A stretch of 64,000 nt of DNA from Pedobacter miscanthi (GTDB taxonomy: Bacteria > Bacteroidota > Bacteroidia > Sphingobacteriales > Sphingobacteriaceae). The stretch covers positions 62,001 to 126,000 of the forward strand of contig NZ_QNQU01000012.1 in the NCBI RefSeq assembly GCF_003315595.1. The letters run 5' to 3'. The notes under the pieces are model-generated. The model saw nothing but the letters and a program-made list of their open reading frames with translations, ran no database searches and was not told where the DNA came from. The translations under genes and the position numbers were made by a program. Shown here in pieces: positions 44,754-54,380 of the stretch. Numbering within the stretch: position 1 is the stretch's first letter; each line of letters begins with the position of its first letter.

Positions 44754-46022
44754 TCAGTTTCCTGCGTAATTGAGCAATTCGATAAACAGCAATTTCAGCT
44801 TCTTATATTTTGGATGACCTGATAAACTTTTTAAACTCCAGCTACTGTAAAAAGTACCGTTTACCACCTTAACCGCATCAATATATTGGCGTAAGGTTTT
44901 CGTTGCCGCATCTGTTGCCAAATATTGTAGAACATAATCTGTTAAACAATAAGAATTTACCACCAATGGGGTTACTTTTTCGAGTTGAAGATCGTACCAG
45001 TTAAAAGGCGTACAGGTACCGGCCCTAAAACCCGCCATATTGCTGTAACCCATAGAATAATCGGCTGTAATGCCAGAATTAAGAATATTCAAGTAACAGA
45101 TCGGAAATTTTAGTACTTCTAACTGCTGACTGGTTAAAGGAATGGCGGCAGGATGGATTTTTTTCAATTTAACCAGATTTTCTTTAATTTCAGCCATTTT
45201 TTGCTTGTCGCTGGCACATAGCCTTAACAAACCCAACGATCGATCAGCAAGGTTTTTAACAACACCATCCACTCTGATATAATCCATTGGTATTTCAGGA
45301 AAACCCGCAAAATAAAGCGGAATACTGCTCTTCGTCGACGCGATTTTATTTACTTCTTCCAATACTTGTTCATTATTGATCCCAACACCGGTAAGCTGGT
45401 CGAATTTAGTGCTCAGGTAGTTATTTTCCTTTTTAAAAATTGCACTAAATACAAATCTTGTTCGGTTTAAAAGGCCTTCCGGCGCGCCGGGCAGCATATT
45501 GAAATGGATAGTAGGCTGCTGCTGGAATTTCTTTTCATGGAATTTAAAGCCCGGATTTTTCTTTTTAATGATGCTTTTAATCATCAGGGCCCATTCATCA
45601 ATAACCGGTTTATCTAAAACCTTCCATTTATACTGATAACTTTTTGAAGGCTTAAATTCTTCCTCTGTTTTTTGCTGGTGGAGGTATTCCTCATACCTGC
45701 TTACAATAAAAAATGAAGCGGCAAAAACATCGAAGGGCAAAGCCGATGCTTCAACCGGGAAAGGGGCCTGGTATTCGCCAAAAGAAATGGTTTTCGGTTT
45801 AATTTCTACCAGTTTACTGGAAAAGAGTAAAGCTGTGCTTTTAAAGAAAAGTTCATCACCCAGCGGCAGCTCACCATAGCTAATCTTTACCTGATCGCTT
45901 TGCAGAAAATACTGGCTGTTGCCTGTAAATTCAACTTCAGCTTTAAGGATATCCTTAAAAATAAAATTGAAGATATACTTTATCCGCGGCGTTAATATAT
46001 TGGAGAAGATGATTAGATGCAT
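44754..46022 (-). CDS. DUF7033-type polysaccharide deacetylase-like protein
   Basis: A 422-residue protein. The N-terminal half matches the DUF7033 domain (PFDVFAASFFIVSRYEEY), and the C-terminal half has the deacetylase-like strand DYSMGYSNMAGFRAGTC, typical of this Bacteroidota family. The metal-site strand that normally reads TxDxD appears as IHFNMLPGAP, so the two Asp residues are missing and activity is doubtful. It is a cytoplasmic or peripheral protein without a signal peptide and is monocistronic. Confidence 0.82.
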   Translation of the reverse strand: MHLIIFSNILTPRIKYIFNFIFKDILKAEVEFTGNSQYFLQSDQVKISYGELPLGDELFFKSTALLFSSKLVEIKPKTISFGEYQAPFPVEASALPFDVFAASFFIVSRYEEYLHQQKTEEEFKPSKSYQYKWKVLDKPVIDEWALMIKSIIKKKNPGFKFHEKKFQQQPTIHFNMLPGAPEGLLNRTRFVFSAIFKKENNYLSTKFDQLTGVGINNEQVLEEVNKIASTKSSIPLYFAGFPEIPMDYIRVDGVVKNLADRSLGLLRLCASDKQKMAEIKENLVKLKKIHPAAIPLTSQQLEVLKFPICYLNILNSGITADYSMGYSNMAGFRAGTCTPFNWYDLQLEKVTPLVVNSYCLTDYVLQYLATDAATKTLRQYIDAVKVVNGTFYSSWSLKSLSGHPKYKKLKLLFIELLNYAGN

Positions 46023-46154
46023 AACTTATTTTAACAAACAGGACTTAAAAAAAGATGACAAGAAATATTTCTCAGCTAATATTAACCTATAATATTGCCT
46101 ATTAAAATTAACGGTAATTTAACATTGAACCGTTATCTAATACAAAAATTACAA

Positions 46155-46673
46155 TTAAAAGTTTGCGGTAAACCTTTTTTCGGGGTAAAGGATCTTGGTA
46201 CTTTTGCGCACTTGTCCCTTCACTACATGCACTATACTCATCTGATCATCAAACATATCGTACAAAATAGTATCGTTAACCTCAACAGATTTTATAGCGG
46301 TGATTTTTTCAACCTCAAGGTAAATATTGGTGGCTTCGTGATCGATTTCGAATCCGACATAACTCAGTGCAACGGCTTTTCCATTGGCTTTTAACTGCAG
46401 GTGGCTCAGCAGGTATTTTTTTACCAGTTCATCCATTGCGGTTTTCATGTTTGGATTGCTTAAATCGGTTTTTTGTTTATACAATCTGGCTAAAATAGCT
46501 TCAAAATCATCAGAAAAAATCCGACAGCTTACTTCAAGTGTTTTGTCCTTTGCATTAAAATTTACTTCAGTGGTACTCACATGTAAAGGATGTTTTGTTC
46601 CGGCTTTAACAGTTAAAAAAGCACAGCTCAAAAGCAAAAGGATATATTTTAATCTACACATTAATATTTTCAT
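46155..46673 (-). CDS. DUF6702 family exported protein
   Basis: A 172-residue protein with a signal peptide (cleavage after VKAG) followed by HPLHVSTTEVNFN and LEVSCRIFSDDFE, the DUF6702 pattern. It is a beta-rich periplasmic protein. In Bacteroidota it is usually found near HupE/UreJ and M1 peptidase genes, as here. Its function is unknown. A -7 box (TAACTTTG on the minus strand) lies 12 bases upstream of the ATG. Confidence 0.83.
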   Translation of the reverse strand: MKILMCRLKYILLLLSCAFLTVKAGTKHPLHVSTTEVNFNAKDKTLEVSCRIFSDDFEAILARLYKQKTDLSNPNMKTAMDELVKKYLLSHLQLKANGKAVALSYVGFEIDHEATNIYLEVEKITAIKSVEVNDTILYDMFDDQMSIVHVVKGQVRKSTKILYPEKRFTANF

Positions 46674-46684
46674 GTTAGGATAAC

Positions 46685-46692
46685 CAAAGTTA
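46685..46692 (-). promoter_or_regulatory. -7 box for the DUF6702 gene
   Basis: On the minus strand this reads TAACTTTG, a match to TAnnTTTG, only 12 bases before the ATG. The transcript would have a very short leader. Confidence 0.5.
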
Positions 46693-46854
46693 AGATTTAA
46701 GGATCAAACGAAATAATGGGAATATTAGTCCAAAAATCAGTAACAAATTTGGTATTTATGGTTTTGTATTAAGAATATTTGGGCTTTTTACAATTAAAAA
46801 CATAATTTTAAGCCTTATAATCTATTTTAACCCCACTAGTTAGCTTATTATTTC

Positions 46855-47439
46855 ATGCCATTACAGGATTTTATCTTTTACTTTAAATTAGGTTGGGAGC
46901 ATATTATAAGTGCTGATGCTTTAGATCATCAGCTTTTTATTTTGGCATTGGTAGCCATTTACAGTTACCATAACCTGAAACAGGTGCTGATATTGGTTAC
47001 TGCATTTACTATTGGCCATTCGCTAACCCTGTTTTTAAGTGTTTCTGATATCATCAGGTTCGAAAGTAAATGGGTAGAGTTCTTAATTCCCTGTACCATT
47101 GTTATTACAGCAATAAGTAATCTGTTCAGGAAGAATTTTTCATTAAAATCAGTTAAAATCAACTATTTTCTGGCATTAGGTTTCGGACTGATCCATGGTA
47201 TGGGTTTCGCTAATTCAATCAGGATCATGCTGGCAAAAGACCAGAACATTGGCTGGGGATTGTTCGGCTTTAACGTAGGGCTGGAGGCAGGGCAGATTTT
47301 TATGGTTTTTATCATTTTGTTGATTACTTTTTTTATTTTTAATTATACCCGCATTAAACGCATCAGCTGGGTTTTATTTGTATCGGCAGCCGTATTTAGC
47401 CTGGCTTTAAAAATGGCTTTGGAAAGAATTCCTTTTTAA
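46855..47439 (+). CDS. HupE/UreJ family membrane protein
   Basis: A 194-residue membrane protein with about six transmembrane helices. The family motif GWEHIISADALDH near the N-terminus, FTIGHSLTL, and GFGLIHGMGFA are all present. HupE/UreJ proteins transport nickel or cobalt in some bacteria. There is no hydrogenase or urease gene here, so metal transport is only a family-based guess. It is divergent from the DUF6702 gene and 11 bases before the M1 peptidase gene. Confidence 0.9.
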   Translation: MPLQDFIFYFKLGWEHIISADALDHQLFILALVAIYSYHNLKQVLILVTAFTIGHSLTLFLSVSDIIRFESKWVEFLIPCTIVITAISNLFRKNFSLKSVKINYFLALGFGLIHGMGFANSIRIMLAKDQNIGWGLFGFNVGLEAGQIFMVFIILLITFFIFNYTRIKRISWVLFVSAAVFSLALKMALERIPF

Positions 47440-47450
47440 CAAAACATAAC

Positions 47451-49823
47451 ATGAATAAACTGTTTACTTTAACCGGCCTTTTACTCTTTACGGGTAGTTT
47501 GACCATGGCCCAAAACATTTTGAACAACCCGGGTAGCAACCACGGAAACAAGTTCGAACAATTGGGTACGATTTTACCAACGCCAAACGAACAACGCACG
47601 GCAAGTGGAGCACCAGGTGTTAAATACTGGCAGCAACGCGCTGATTATAATATTAAATGTGAGCTGGATGAAAAAAACCTGCTTTTAACAGGATCGGAAA
47701 CGGTAACCTACACCAACAATTCTCCTGATCCATTAACCTATATCTGGTTACAGCTCGATGAAAACGAACATAGTACCGATAAAAATGCAAACTATCAGGA
47801 TGCTACTAAAATGCCTGCTACAGGTACAACCAAAAACCTCGATCAGTTAAGTGCAACGGCAAACAATGGCAATGGCATAAACATTACCAAATTAACTGAT
47901 GCCATGGGTAAAAACCTGAAATATACGGTTAACAAAACCATGATGAGGATTGATCTGCCCACAGCTTTAAGAACAGGACAGAAATTGATCTTCAATATCG
48001 ACTGGAATTATAAAATTACCGACAGGATGAGTGTTGGCGGTCGTGGTGGTTATGAGTTTTTCCCGGCTGATGGCAATTACCTGTTCACCATGACGCAGTG
48101 GTATCCACGTTTATGCGTATACAGCGATTTTCAGGGCTGGCAGAACCACCAGTTTACCGGCAGAGGTGAGTTTGCCTTAACTTTCGGTGATTTTAAAGTA
48201 CAGATGACTGTTCCGGCCGATCATTTGGTTGGTGGAACCGGAGAATGTATCAACTATAGTGCAGTATTAAACCCAACGCAGTTAAGCAGGTACAACTCGG
48301 CAAAAACCGCAGCTGCTCCGGTAGAAATACAGACACTGGCAGAAGCTAAAACGGCTGAAACAAAAAAATCTACAGCTAAAAAAACCTGGGTTTTCAATGC
48401 CAATAATGTGCGCGATTTTGCATGGACTTCTTCCCGTAAATTTATCTGGGATGCCATGCCGCAAAAAATCCAGGCCAACAACAATACCGTAATGTGTATG
48501 AGTTTTTATGGTAAAGAAGCCTATAACCTGTACAGCAAATTTTCTACCCGTGCAGTAGCGCACACCATTAAAACCTATTCGGATTTTACCATCCCTTATC
48601 CATATCCGGTTGCGCAGAGTATCGAAGCGGCTAACGGAATGGAATACCCGATGATCTGTTTCAATTATGGCCGTACCGATGCCGATGGAACCTATAGCGA
48701 AAGCACCAAAAACGGTATGCTGGGTGTAATTATCCATGAGGTTGGACACAACTTTTTCCCAATGATTGTAAACAGCGATGAGCGCCAGTGGACCTGGATG
48801 GATGAAGGCTTAAATTCTTTTGTAGAATATTTAACGGAAGAACTTTGGGACAATAAATTTCCAAGTAAAAAAGGTCCGGCTTATACCATTGTTGATTATA
48901 TGAAACTGCCAAAAGATGAGTTGGAGCCGATTATGAGCAATTCTGAAAATATTGCACGTTTTGGTCCTAACGCCTATTCTAAACCAGCTACAGGCTTAAA
49001 CATCCTTCGCGAAACCATTATGGGCAGAGAACTTTTCGATTATGCCTTTAAAGAATATGCCAGAAGATGGGCTTTTAAACACCCTGAACCTGCAGATCTT
49101 TTCCGCACGATGGAAGATGCAAGTGGCGAAGATTTAGACTGGTTTTGGAGAGGTTGGTTTTATGGAACCGATCCTTGTGATATTTCATTGGACAGCGTGA
49201 AATTTGCCAAAGCCGATTTCCCTAAAGAAGTTCCTGCAGCAAGATCAAGAATGGTAAAAATTGATAAACCTGCGGTAAATGCTTTTGAAGACATTTCAAA
49301 AATCAGAAACCGTGAGGATAAAAAAATCAGTTTTTATGTAGACAAAAACACAGCTGCACAGGATTTTTATTATAAATATGATAGAGGAATGGTTTCCGTT
49401 GATACCACTGTGGCTACCAAAATGGATGCTTCAATGCCTGTAGAGGTTGTTGCGGATGCTGATCAAAGTAAATATAACAACAAGTTTTTATACGAACTGA
49501 GCTTTAGCAACAAAGGTGGTTTGGTAATGCCGGTTATTGTTGAGTTTACCTATAAAGACGGTACAAAGGAAATTGATCGTATCCCGGCGCAGATCTGGAG
49601 ACATAACGAACTGAAAACTTCTAAATTTTATGTCAAAGACAAGGAAGTAGCCTCTATTTTGGTAGATCCATTACGCGAAACTGCAGATATCGATACCTCA
49701 AACAATACCTGGGGTGGTAAAGCAAAAGAAAGCAAATTTAAAGTTTACAAAATGAAAGCCGGAGGTGCCGTGAGGGGCCAATCGGTTGGTAAAAACCCAA
49801 TGCAGGCTGCTGCAGGGAAGTAA
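47451..49823 (+). CDS. M1 family metallopeptidase, exported
   Basis: A 790-residue protein with a signal peptide ending at TMAQ. The zinc site HEVGH (429-433) and the third ligand in WMDEGLNSF (Glu452, 18 residues after the last His) are intact. The N-terminal beta domain (about residues 65-330) and the helical catalytic domain are as in aminopeptidase-N-like proteins. It is probably periplasmic. It lies 11 bases after HupE and is likely co-transcribed. The C-terminal 200 residues are not recognised. Confidence 0.93.
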   Translation: MNKLFTLTGLLLFTGSLTMAQNILNNPGSNHGNKFEQLGTILPTPNEQRTASGAPGVKYWQQRADYNIKCELDEKNLLLTGSETVTYTNNSPDPLTYIWLQLDENEHSTDKNANYQDATKMPATGTTKNLDQLSATANNGNGINITKLTDAMGKNLKYTVNKTMMRIDLPTALRTGQKLIFNIDWNYKITDRMSVGGRGGYEFFPADGNYLFTMTQWYPRLCVYSDFQGWQNHQFTGRGEFALTFGDFKVQMTVPADHLVGGTGECINYSAVLNPTQLSRYNSAKTAAAPVEIQTLAEAKTAETKKSTAKKTWVFNANNVRDFAWTSSRKFIWDAMPQKIQANNNTVMCMSFYGKEAYNLYSKFSTRAVAHTIKTYSDFTIPYPYPVAQSIEAANGMEYPMICFNYGRTDADGTYSESTKNGMLGVIIHEVGHNFFPMIVNSDERQWTWMDEGLNSFVEYLTEELWDNKFPSKKGPAYTIVDYMKLPKDELEPIMSNSENIARFGPNAYSKPATGLNILRETIMGRELFDYAFKEYARRWAFKHPEPADLFRTMEDASGEDLDWFWRGWFYGTDPCDISLDSVKFAKADFPKEVPAARSRMVKIDKPAVNAFEDISKIRNREDKKISFYVDKNTAAQDFYYKYDRGMVSVDTTVATKMDASMPVEVVADADQSKYNNKFLYELSFSNKGGLVMPVIVEFTYKDGTKEIDRIPAQIWRHNELKTSKFYVKDKEVASILVDPLRETADIDTSNNTWGGKAKESKFKVYKMKAGGAVRGQSVGKNPMQAAAGK

Positions 49824-49832
49824 TAACCCTAT

Positions 49833-49908
49833 AGTCATTTCGACCGTAGTGGAGAAATCTACCTCGAGATAGATCTCTCCATTCCACTGCGTTCCAGTCG
49901 AGATGACG
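49833..49908. repeat. palindromic element A, copy near 49.8 kb
   Basis: A 76-bp copy (AGTCATTTCGACCGTAGTGG to CAGTCGAGATGACG with a central CTCGAGATAGATCTC) 10 bases after the M1 peptidase stop codon. Confidence 0.75.
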
Positions 49909-49943
49909 ACGATTTTTAATAGCAGATGGCGGAACTTTTTAAC

Positions 49944-50036
49944 AATCCCCGTTGAATTCGATTCAACGGGGATTGTTTATATTACATCAACCTAGTAAAT
50001 CAAAAGTTAAACTTTGGATTTACTAGGTTGATATCT
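49944..50036. terminator. two stacked inverted repeats upstream of uvrB
   Basis: CAATCCCCGTTGAA / TTCAACGGGGATTG (49944-49976) is followed by ATCAACCTAGTAAATC / GATTTACTAGGTTGAT (49985-50031). The first has short T runs on one side and probably ends the M1 transcript. The second is a 16-bp perfect stem with a 15-base loop and could be a repeat, terminator or operator. Confidence 0.55.
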
Positions 50037-50166
50037 ATTTAAACGCTTTAAACGTACTTTCTTGTTTTTACAATAAATTTATCACTGCAAACGAAAATCC
50101 ATTATAAATTGAACGGCCTTCAACTTTCCTGACTTTCATCTGTTTTACTCTTTGCGGCCTAATCCC

Positions 50167-50174
50167 TATATTTG
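50167..50174 (+). promoter_or_regulatory. -7 box for uvrB
   Basis: TATATTTG matches TAnnTTTG exactly and ends 8 bases before the uvrB ATG. The transcript would be leaderless or nearly so. No SOS-type operator is recognised beside it. Confidence 0.5.
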
Positions 50175-50182
50175 ATATACTC

Positions 50183-52225
50183 ATGAAATTTAAAATCACC
50201 TCAGAATACCAACCTACCGGAGATCAGCCAAGTGCCATTAAACAACTGGTTGATGGGGTAAATGCCAACGAACATTATCAGACGTTATTGGGTGTTACTG
50301 GTTCGGGAAAAACCTTTACAGTAGCAAATGTAATTGAGCAGACCCAAAAGCCAACCCTGATTTTAAGTCACAATAAAACCCTGGCGGCACAGCTTTACGG
50401 CGAGTTTAAAAATTTCTTCCCCGAAAATTCGGTTAATTACTTTGTTTCTTACTACGATTATTACCAGCCGGAGGCTTTTATCGCTTCCAGTAACACCTAC
50501 ATCGAAAAAGACCTGAGCATTAACGAAGAAATCGAGAAACTGCGTTTACGTACTACATCGTCGCTAATGAGTGGCAGGCGAGATATTATCGTGGTATCAT
50601 CCATTTCCTGTATTTACGGTATGGGAAATCCCGAAGATTTTTCCAGAATGGTTTTCCGCTTTGGTGTAGGATTAAGGATTTCGAGAAATGCATTTTTACA
50701 TAGTTTGGTCGAGATTTTATATTCGCGTACCACAACAGACTTTAAACGCGGAACTTTTAGGGTGAAAGGCGATACAGTAGATATTTTCCCTGCATATCTT
50801 GACCATGCTTACCGGATTTCGTTTTTTGGCGATGACATCGAAGAACTTTCTGCCATTGATCCCGTTTCTGGTAAAACTTTAGAGAAACTTGAAGATATGG
50901 CCATTTATCCCGCCAATCTTTTCGTTACCCCCAAAGACCGTTTCAATCAATCTATCTGGGGCATACAGGAAGAATTAGAGGTGCGTAAAAACCAGCTAAT
51001 TGCCGACAGGCATTTACTGGAAGCGAAGAGGCTCGAAGAACGGACCAACTTTGATATCGAAATGATGAAAGAACTCGGCTATTGTTCGGGTATAGAAAAC
51101 TATTCGCGCTTTTTTGATGGCAGGCAGCCTGGCATGCGTCCTTTCTGTTTGCTGGATTATTTTCCTGATGATTATTTAATGGTGATAGACGAAAGCCACG
51201 TTACCGTTCCGCAGATCAGGGCCATGTACGGCGGAGACAGATCGCGTAAACTATCATTGGTTGAATATGGTTTCCGTTTACCCGCAGCACTGGATAACAG
51301 GCCGCTAAATTTTAACGAATTTGAAGCCCTTGCCCCGCAAACCATTTATGTAAGTGCAACACCTGCAGAATACGAACTCGAAAAATCGGAAGGGGTAGTG
51401 GTAGAGCAGGTAATCAGGCCAACCGGCTTGCTTGATCCAGTGATCGAAATCAGACCGGCCATTAACCAGGTTGATGATCTTTTGGATGAAATTGATATTA
51501 CCATAAAAGATGGCGGACGTGTATTGGTGACCACTTTAACCAAACGTATGGCCGAAGAGCTGACCAAATATCTGGATCGCTTAAACATTAAAACCCGATA
51601 TATCCACTCCGAAATTAAAACCTTAGAGCGTGTAGAAATCCTCCGTGGTTTACGTTTAGGAGAATTTGATGTTTTAGTAGGGATTAACCTTTTACGAGAG
51701 GGTTTGGATTTACCAGAAGTAACCCTGGTTGCCATTTTAGATGCCGATAAAGAAGGTTTCCTCCGTTCCGAAAAATCGCTGATCCAAACCATTGGTCGTG
51801 CTGCGCGTAATGACAGGGGCCGCGTAATTATGTACGCAGATGGCATTACCGAAAGTATGGAGAAAACCATATCAGAAACCAACAGGCGCAGGGATATACA
51901 AATTGCCTATAACCTTGAAAACGGAATTACGCCAAAAACCGTTGGAAAATCGAGAGAGGCCATTCTAGAACAGACTGCCGTACTCGATTTCTCACAAAAA
52001 GCAAGCGATAACAAAGCCAGGGCTTATATAGAAAATGCTGAAATCAGTATTGCTGCCGATCCTATAGTACAATATATGGGTAAGGCGGAGCTGCAAAGGG
52101 CAATTGACAATACCCGAAAGGATATGCAGAAAGCAGCAAAGGATATGGACTTTTTACAGGCAGCAAAACTCCGCGACGAAATGTTTGCGCTGGAGAAAAT
52201 GTTTAACGAAAAGTTTGCTAAGTAA
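50183..52225 (+). CDS. uvrB: excinuclease ABC subunit B
   Basis: A 680-residue DNA repair helicase-like protein that verifies damage for nucleotide excision repair. Walker A is GVTGSGKT (39-46), and the beta hairpin YYDYYQPEA follows. The Walker B region LMVIDESH and the motif GRAARN are intact. The C-terminal UvrB/UvrC interaction region (AKDMDFLQAAKLRDEMFALE) is present. The length is normal. Confidence 0.98.
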   Translation: MKFKITSEYQPTGDQPSAIKQLVDGVNANEHYQTLLGVTGSGKTFTVANVIEQTQKPTLILSHNKTLAAQLYGEFKNFFPENSVNYFVSYYDYYQPEAFIASSNTYIEKDLSINEEIEKLRLRTTSSLMSGRRDIIVVSSISCIYGMGNPEDFSRMVFRFGVGLRISRNAFLHSLVEILYSRTTTDFKRGTFRVKGDTVDIFPAYLDHAYRISFFGDDIEELSAIDPVSGKTLEKLEDMAIYPANLFVTPKDRFNQSIWGIQEELEVRKNQLIADRHLLEAKRLEERTNFDIEMMKELGYCSGIENYSRFFDGRQPGMRPFCLLDYFPDDYLMVIDESHVTVPQIRAMYGGDRSRKLSLVEYGFRLPAALDNRPLNFNEFEALAPQTIYVSATPAEYELEKSEGVVVEQVIRPTGLLDPVIEIRPAINQVDDLLDEIDITIKDGGRVLVTTLTKRMAEELTKYLDRLNIKTRYIHSEIKTLERVEILRGLRLGEFDVLVGINLLREGLDLPEVTLVAILDADKEGFLRSEKSLIQTIGRAARNDRGRVIMYADGITESMEKTISETNRRRDIQIAYNLENGITPKTVGKSREAILEQTAVLDFSQKASDNKARAYIENAEISIAADPIVQYMGKAELQRAIDNTRKDMQKAAKDMDFLQAAKLRDEMFALEKMFNEKFAK

Positions 52226-52254
52226 CGATTTAGATTAAAAGAATGGTTTTTAGA

Positions 52255-52262
52255 TAAATTTG
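52255..52262 (+). promoter_or_regulatory. -7 box for the DUF3472 gene
   Basis: TAAATTTG matches TAnnTTTG, 42 bases before the ATG at 52305 and 29 bases after the uvrB stop. Confidence 0.5.
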
Positions 52263-52304
52263 GATTACAATTGCAGTTCAATAAGTTATCTAAAAATCAT
52301 TCAA

Positions 52305-53597
52305 ATGAAATCTTTTAAACTCGTAACGCTGATCGTACTCGGCGCTATCGGTCTGAAAAGTCAGGCCCAAAATTCTGCAGCAATTTCTTTGCCGCTGGCA
52401 GGCAATGCCTACAGTTCCTTGCATCAGGATTCGGAAAGAACCTTATCCAATAAAGGGATCGTAAACTGGAGCAATCCAAAAGAGTATTTTACCGCTTATT
52501 TCAGGGTTTCAAAACCTGGAACAATCATCATTTCATTAGGTGAAAAACCAATGTTTGATGGGCAATCCACACTGGAATTTTCCATTAACAATCAGTCCAA
52601 AAACGTAAATTTCGATGAAACCAAACCTTTCGATGGTAAAATTGGTGAATGGACGATTAAAGACACTGGTTACGTGGCCCTCACCATTAAAGGGCTAAGC
52701 AAAAGCAGTTCTAAATTTCCATCCATCCAAAACTTAAGCATTAGCGGAACTGCTACCGAAGGCAAAACAGCTTATGTTAAAAATAATGAGGGCAACTTTT
52801 TCCATTGGGGCAGGCGCGGACCATCGGTACACTTAAATTATCAACAACCTGAAAATGTAAATGCAGAATGGTACTATAACGAGGTAACTGTACCAAAAGG
52901 TGAAGATATTTTGGGGTCTTATTTTATGGCCAATGGCTTTGGCGAAGGTTATTTTGGTATGCAGGTAAACAGCCCGACTGAAAGACATATCCTGTTTTCA
53001 GTATGGAGCCCGTTTAACACTGATGATCCGAAAAGTATTCCTGAATCGCATAAAATTAAAATGTTAAAAAAGGGCGAAGGTGTGCATACAGGAGAATTTG
53101 GCAATGAAGGTTCAGGCGGACAGAGTTACTTAAACTACATGTGGAAAGCAGGAAATACCTATAAGTTTTTGCTTCACGGTGTACCCGGAAAAGATAGTCT
53201 TACTACGTATACGGCTTATTTCTTCGCTCCTGAAAACAATAAGTGGCAACTGATAGCCAGCTTTACCAGACCACAAACTAAAACATATTTAAAACGCTTT
53301 CATTCTTTTTTAGAGAACTTCTCTCCGGTACAGGGCGATTTATCACGAAAAGTGCTGTTCGATAACCAATGGATCTGTGATGATAAAGGCAATTGGACAG
53401 AATTAAAGTCAGCACGTTTTACCACTGATAATACGGGAGCAAAAGGATACAGAATGGACTATCAGGGCGGAGTAGATCAGGGTGCCTTCTATTTAAAAAA
53501 TGGTGGTTTTTTTAATGATTACACTACACCAAGAAAAATCTTCGCCAGAACCTCTTCAGGCAAAAAACCAGACATAGATTTTAGCAAATTACCTTAA
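52305..53597 (+). CDS. DUF3472 domain exported protein (DUF5077 N-terminus)
   Basis: A 430-residue protein with a signal peptide (cleavage near KSQAQ). Residues 25-155 form a beta-sandwich of DUF5077 type (LPLAGNAYSS), and residues 160-420 match DUF3472 (FFHWGRRGPSVHLNYQ, GYFGMQVNSPTERHILFSVWSPFNTDD). Both domains are associated with carbohydrate metabolism outside the cytoplasm. The reaction is unknown. I chose the ATG at 52305 because it opens the signal peptide. Confidence 0.87.
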   Translation: MKSFKLVTLIVLGAIGLKSQAQNSAAISLPLAGNAYSSLHQDSERTLSNKGIVNWSNPKEYFTAYFRVSKPGTIIISLGEKPMFDGQSTLEFSINNQSKNVNFDETKPFDGKIGEWTIKDTGYVALTIKGLSKSSSKFPSIQNLSISGTATEGKTAYVKNNEGNFFHWGRRGPSVHLNYQQPENVNAEWYYNEVTVPKGEDILGSYFMANGFGEGYFGMQVNSPTERHILFSVWSPFNTDDPKSIPESHKIKMLKKGEGVHTGEFGNEGSGGQSYLNYMWKAGNTYKFLLHGVPGKDSLTTYTAYFFAPENNKWQLIASFTRPQTKTYLKRFHSFLENFSPVQGDLSRKVLFDNQWICDDKGNWTELKSARFTTDNTGAKGYRMDYQGGVDQGAFYLKNGGFFNDYTTPRKIFARTSSGKKPDIDFSKLP

Positions 53598-53647
53598 CAT
53601 TCAAAATAATTATGGAATTTTGATCTTCATCATTAATAAAGAGCACA

Positions 53648-53845
53648 ATGGACGGGCAAAACAGAAAGGATATTTATCCAGGATTAGAAGTCGGGATTAT
53701 TTTGAAGAAAGATCAGCGGTCTGGAAACATCACTTATGGTGTGGTTAAAGATCTGCTTACTTCATCGGCATTTCACTCGAGGGGGATAAAAGTGCGGCTC
53801 GAAGATGGTCAGGTAGGCCGCGTAGCTGAAATAGTTGAAGACTAA
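53648..53845 (+). CDS. YwbE family protein
   Basis: A 65-residue small beta-barrel protein of YwbE (DUF2196) type, with the IYPGLEVGIILKKDQ start, the RSGNITYGVVKDLLT core and the HSRGIKVRLEDGQVGRV end. The family is conserved in Bacillota and Bacteroidota, and its function is unknown. It is a single gene. Confidence 0.92.
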   Translation: MDGQNRKDIYPGLEVGIILKKDQRSGNITYGVVKDLLTSSAFHSRGIKVRLEDGQVGRVAEIVED

Positions 53846-53921
53846 TAAGAATCCCATCAAAACCTTTGTAGCTATATTTACGTATTATATTGTAATCGCA
53901 ATGCAATTAAAGGCTAAAAAA

Positions 53922-53954
53922 GTAACAAAATAAATGTTACGACGTCTATATTTG
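53922..53954 (+). promoter_or_regulatory. promoter region of DUF4834 with GTAAC inverted repeat
   Basis: The -7 box TATATTTG (53947-53954) matches TAnnTTTG. GTAAC (53922-53926) and GTTAC (53936-53940) form an inverted repeat where the -33 box would be, a possible operator. Confidence 0.45.
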
Positions 53955-53974
53955 TAACAACAGTAATTTAAAGA

Positions 53975-54226
53975 ATGGCATTAGTAAAATTTATTTTTAT
54001 CACAATAATGGTACTTTGGCTGATCAGGATGTTGATCAGACTAATATTACCTATGCTGTTTAACAACCTGGCTAGCAAAATGCAAAGTCAGGCAACCGGG
54101 CAGCAGCAACAACAGAGAAGGCAAAAACCCGAAGGTTCTATTTCGATAGATTATATGCCGCCAAAACCCGATCAAAGTAAAACCGATAAACTCGGCGATT
54201 TCGTAGATTACGAAGAGATTAAATAA
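53975..54226 (+). CDS. DUF4834 family membrane protein
   Basis: An 83-residue protein with one N-terminal transmembrane helix (about residues 4-28) and a soluble Gln-rich region followed by SISIDYMPPK and the conserved acidic end DYEEIK. This is the DUF4834 layout, known from Bacteroidota only. Function unknown. It ends with a strong terminator. Confidence 0.85.
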   Translation: MALVKFIFITIMVLWLIRMLIRLILPMLFNNLASKMQSQATGQQQQQRRQKPEGSISIDYMPPKPDQSKTDKLGDFVDYEEIK

Positions 54227-54230
54227 AACG

Positions 54231-54258
54231 AAACCCTGAACCTGCTTCAGGGTTTTTT
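54231..54258 (+). terminator. intrinsic terminator after DUF4834
   Basis: AAACCCTGAA - CCTGC - TTCAGGGTTTTTT: a 10-bp stem, 5-base loop and T tract. Confidence 0.9.
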
Positions 54259-54270
54259 GTTAATACAAGC

Positions 54271-54330
54271 CGTCATCTCGACTGTAATGGAGAGATCTAT
54301 CCCGAGACAGATTTCTCGACTTTGTTGCAC
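54271..54330. repeat. palindromic element A, partial copy near 54.3 kb
   Basis: CGTCATCTCGACTGTAATGG then AGAGATCTATCCCGAGACAG, ATTTCTCGAC: most of element A, with a diverged right end. It is followed by CCCGATAGCTCCTATCGGG, a separate short palindrome, and by element B at 54381. Confidence 0.65.
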
Positions 54331-54380
54331 CCGATAGCTCCTATCGGGTTCGCTACCATTGACAGAATCAATAAAAAAGT

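Noticed and set aside
46855-47439. HupE/UreJ gene considered as part of a urease or hydrogenase locus
   Set aside because: None of the required structural or maturation genes is present; the neighbours are DUF6702 and an M1 peptidase.
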